DNA of 6,767 nucleotides from Clostridiales bacterium. GTDB lineage: Bacteria > Bacillota > Clostridia > Saccharofermentanales > UBA5734. Shown in pieces: positions 5,504 to 6,767 of this stretch. The notes under the pieces were generated by a model that was given only the letters and a program-made list of their open reading frames with translations, ran no database searches and had not been told where the DNA came from. The translations under genes were made by a program, and so were the position numbers. Numbering within the stretch: position 1 is the stretch's first letter; each line of letters opens with the position of its first letter. The stretch spans positions 1,497 through 8,263 of the forward strand of contig DOFA01000233.1 of assembly GCA_003532195.1 (NCBI GenBank), written 5' to 3'.

Positions 5504-6767
5504 ATGAATAATCATGAAAATCAGAAGTATTTGTCTGCAGTGCCACATCAGGCCGTGAGCATTGACGATGGGTTTTGGTCGCCCAAGCTTAAGACTCTGC
5601 GCGAAATCACGGTTGACGACGTATTTACCAAGCTGGAAAATAGCGGAGCCATGAGCAATTTTGATCGCGTGCGCGATGAAAAAACAGGCGGACACGCCGG
5701 GGCTCCTTGGTTTGACGGTCTTATCTATGAAACAATATGCGCTGCGTCGGATTTTCTGGAAAGCCGGGATGCTGACGGGCAAAGACTGGAAAAGTTGGAT
5801 AAGTACATCGGGCAGATCATTGATGCACAGGAAAACGACCCGGACGGATTTATCAGCACCTTTACCCAGCTGACTTGCCCGGAAAACAGGTGGGGTGAAA
5901 ACGGAGGAAATGCGCTCTGGCAGCATGACCTCTTTAATGCCGGCTGTCTGGTTGAAGCTGCCGTCCATTATTATCTCGCGACCGGGAAGGCCGATCTTCT
6001 GAAAGCGGCGGTCAAATTCGCCGGCTATCTTTGTGAAGTGATGGGATATCCGCCGAAAAAAAATATCATACCGGGTCACTCTCTACCCGAAAAAGCCCTG
6101 GTTGAGCTTTATCGGGTGCTTACCGATGAACCGGATCTAAAAATGAAATATTTCCCCGACGTTGATGCCAATAAATTTTTGGAGCTCGCAGATTTCTGGA
6201 TCAGTAATCGAGGGCAGCATAAAGACAGAATGAATTATCCCAGGTATATGGGCGAATACGCTCAGGACCACCGACCGATGTTGGAACAGGAAGAGGCCGT
6301 GGGGCATGTCGTGCGCGCCACCTTTTTGTATAACGGGTTGATCGCGGTTGCCATGGCAACCGGCAAGCAGCAGTATTTCGATATATCTGCGAAGCTTTGG
6401 GATAATGTTACCGAGAAGAAACTACATTTGAACGGCGGCGTGGGCGCTATTCATTATGAAGAGAAATTTGGATATGAGTACCAATTACCGAACAACGCGT
6501 ATCTGGAAACTTGCGCAGCGATTGGATTGTCTTTCTGGGGCAGAAACATGAATCTGGCGTTTGCCGACGCCAGGTACATGGATGTTGTCGAGATGGCTTT
6601 ATATAATGGGATCCTCTCTGGAGTATCCCTGGATGGCAACAAGTATTTTTATCTCAATCCGCTGATCAGCGACGGCAGCCATCACCGCTGGGACTGGCAC
6701 TGGTGCCCTTGCTGCCCCCCGATGCTGCTGAAAATCATGTCGGACTTGAAGTCATTTATTTACTCTG
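5504..6767 (+). CDS. GH127-family (DUF1680) beta-L-arabinofuranosidase-like glycosidase, 3' truncated
   Basis: An open frame of 421 codons from ATG 5504 to the window edge, about two thirds of a usual 600-660-residue GH127 protein. AAGGA at 5490-5494 lies 9 nt upstream. Family landmarks in order: an N-terminal IDDGFW segment (20-25); WQHDLFNAGC (139-148) in an alpha-barrel helix; PGHSLPEKALVELYR from 190; EQEEAVGHVVRA (261-272); the YLETCAAIG motif with E335 and C337; and WHWCPCCPPM with C403 and C404. In HypBA1 the zinc ligands are Glu338, Cys340, Cys417 and Cys418, with Cys417 the nucleophile and Glu322 the acid/base; E320 (or E319) fits the last. The enzyme should release beta-L-arabinofuranose from plant glycoprotein glycans, though related families act on other sugars. 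No signal peptide is visible, so it is probably cytoplasmic and acts on imported oligosaccharides. It is AT-richer than its neighbours. Confidence 0.88.
   Translation, partial: MNNHENQKYLSAVPHQAVSIDDGFWSPKLKTLREITVDDVFTKLENSGAMSNFDRVRDEKTGGHAGAPWFDGLIYETICAASDFLESRDADGQRLEKLDKYIGQIIDAQENDPDGFISTFTQLTCPENRWGENGGNALWQHDLFNAGCLVEAAVHYYLATGKADLLKAAVKFAGYLCEVMGYPPKKNIIPGHSLPEKALVELYRVLTDEPDLKMKYFPDVDANKFLELADFWISNRGQHKDRMNYPRYMGEYAQDHRPMLEQEEAVGHVVRATFLYNGLIAVAMATGKQQYFDISAKLWDNVTEKKLHLNGGVGAIHYEEKFGYEYQLPNNAYLETCAAIGLSFWGRNMNLAFADARYMDVVEMALYNGILSGVSLDGNKYFYLNPLISDGSHHRWDWHWCPCCPPMLLKIMSDLKSFIYS

Noticed and set aside
5390..6079. A 229-codon open frame on the - strand opposite the GH127-type gene
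   Set aside because: It covers the conserved GH127 coding frame, has no family resemblance, and would run through the divergent promoter region.

Overview
The window looks like a chromosome segment from a moderately GC-rich bacterium, probably a Firmicutes/Clostridia-type anaerobe. This rests on strong GGAGG-type Shine-Dalgarno sites, a YdjI-type SPFH/zinc-ribbon protein, a TM2-domain protein and a GH127-family glycosidase. The taxonomy is inferred from gene content and was not tested. No rRNA, tRNA, CRISPR array, insertion sequence or phage gene was found.

Left block, + strand (1-2083). Three genes appear to form one transcription unit. The first is the 3' part of an SPFH-domain protein ending in three zinc ribbons; its start lies outside the window. 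The second is a four-helix membrane protein of unknown function, whose start codon overlaps the previous stop (TGATG). The third is a small zinc-ribbon/TM2 membrane protein. Two tandem hairpins lie between genes two and three, and a clear intrinsic terminator closes the block. The set looks like a membrane-associated or envelope-stress module, related in idea to the YdjI/PspA systems of Bacillus.

Middle block, - strand (2145-5265, transcribed right to left). An AraC-family regulator is followed by an N-acetylglucosamine-6-phosphate deacetylase (NagA) and a divergent member of the glucosamine-6-phosphate isomerase (NagB) superfamily. The order suggests a regulated amino-sugar catabolic operon. 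The 90-bp araC-nagA gap holds a TATAAT box, a direct repeat spaced 21 bp (AraC-like geometry) and an 8-bp inverted repeat, so nagA may have its own regulated promoter. The NagB-like protein lacks several residues expected of an ordinary deaminase.

Right block, + strand (5266-6767). A 238-bp divergent control region separates araC from a GH127-type (DUF1680) beta-L-arabinofuranosidase-like enzyme, which is cut off by the window edge after 421 codons. The control region has back-to-back -10 boxes and a cre-like palindrome roughly midway between them. The simplest reading is a small glycan-use locus in which the AraC protein, and perhaps a LacI/CcpA-type regulator, control the glycosidase on one side and the amino-sugar enzymes on the other. 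The glycosidase gene is visibly AT-richer than the rest.
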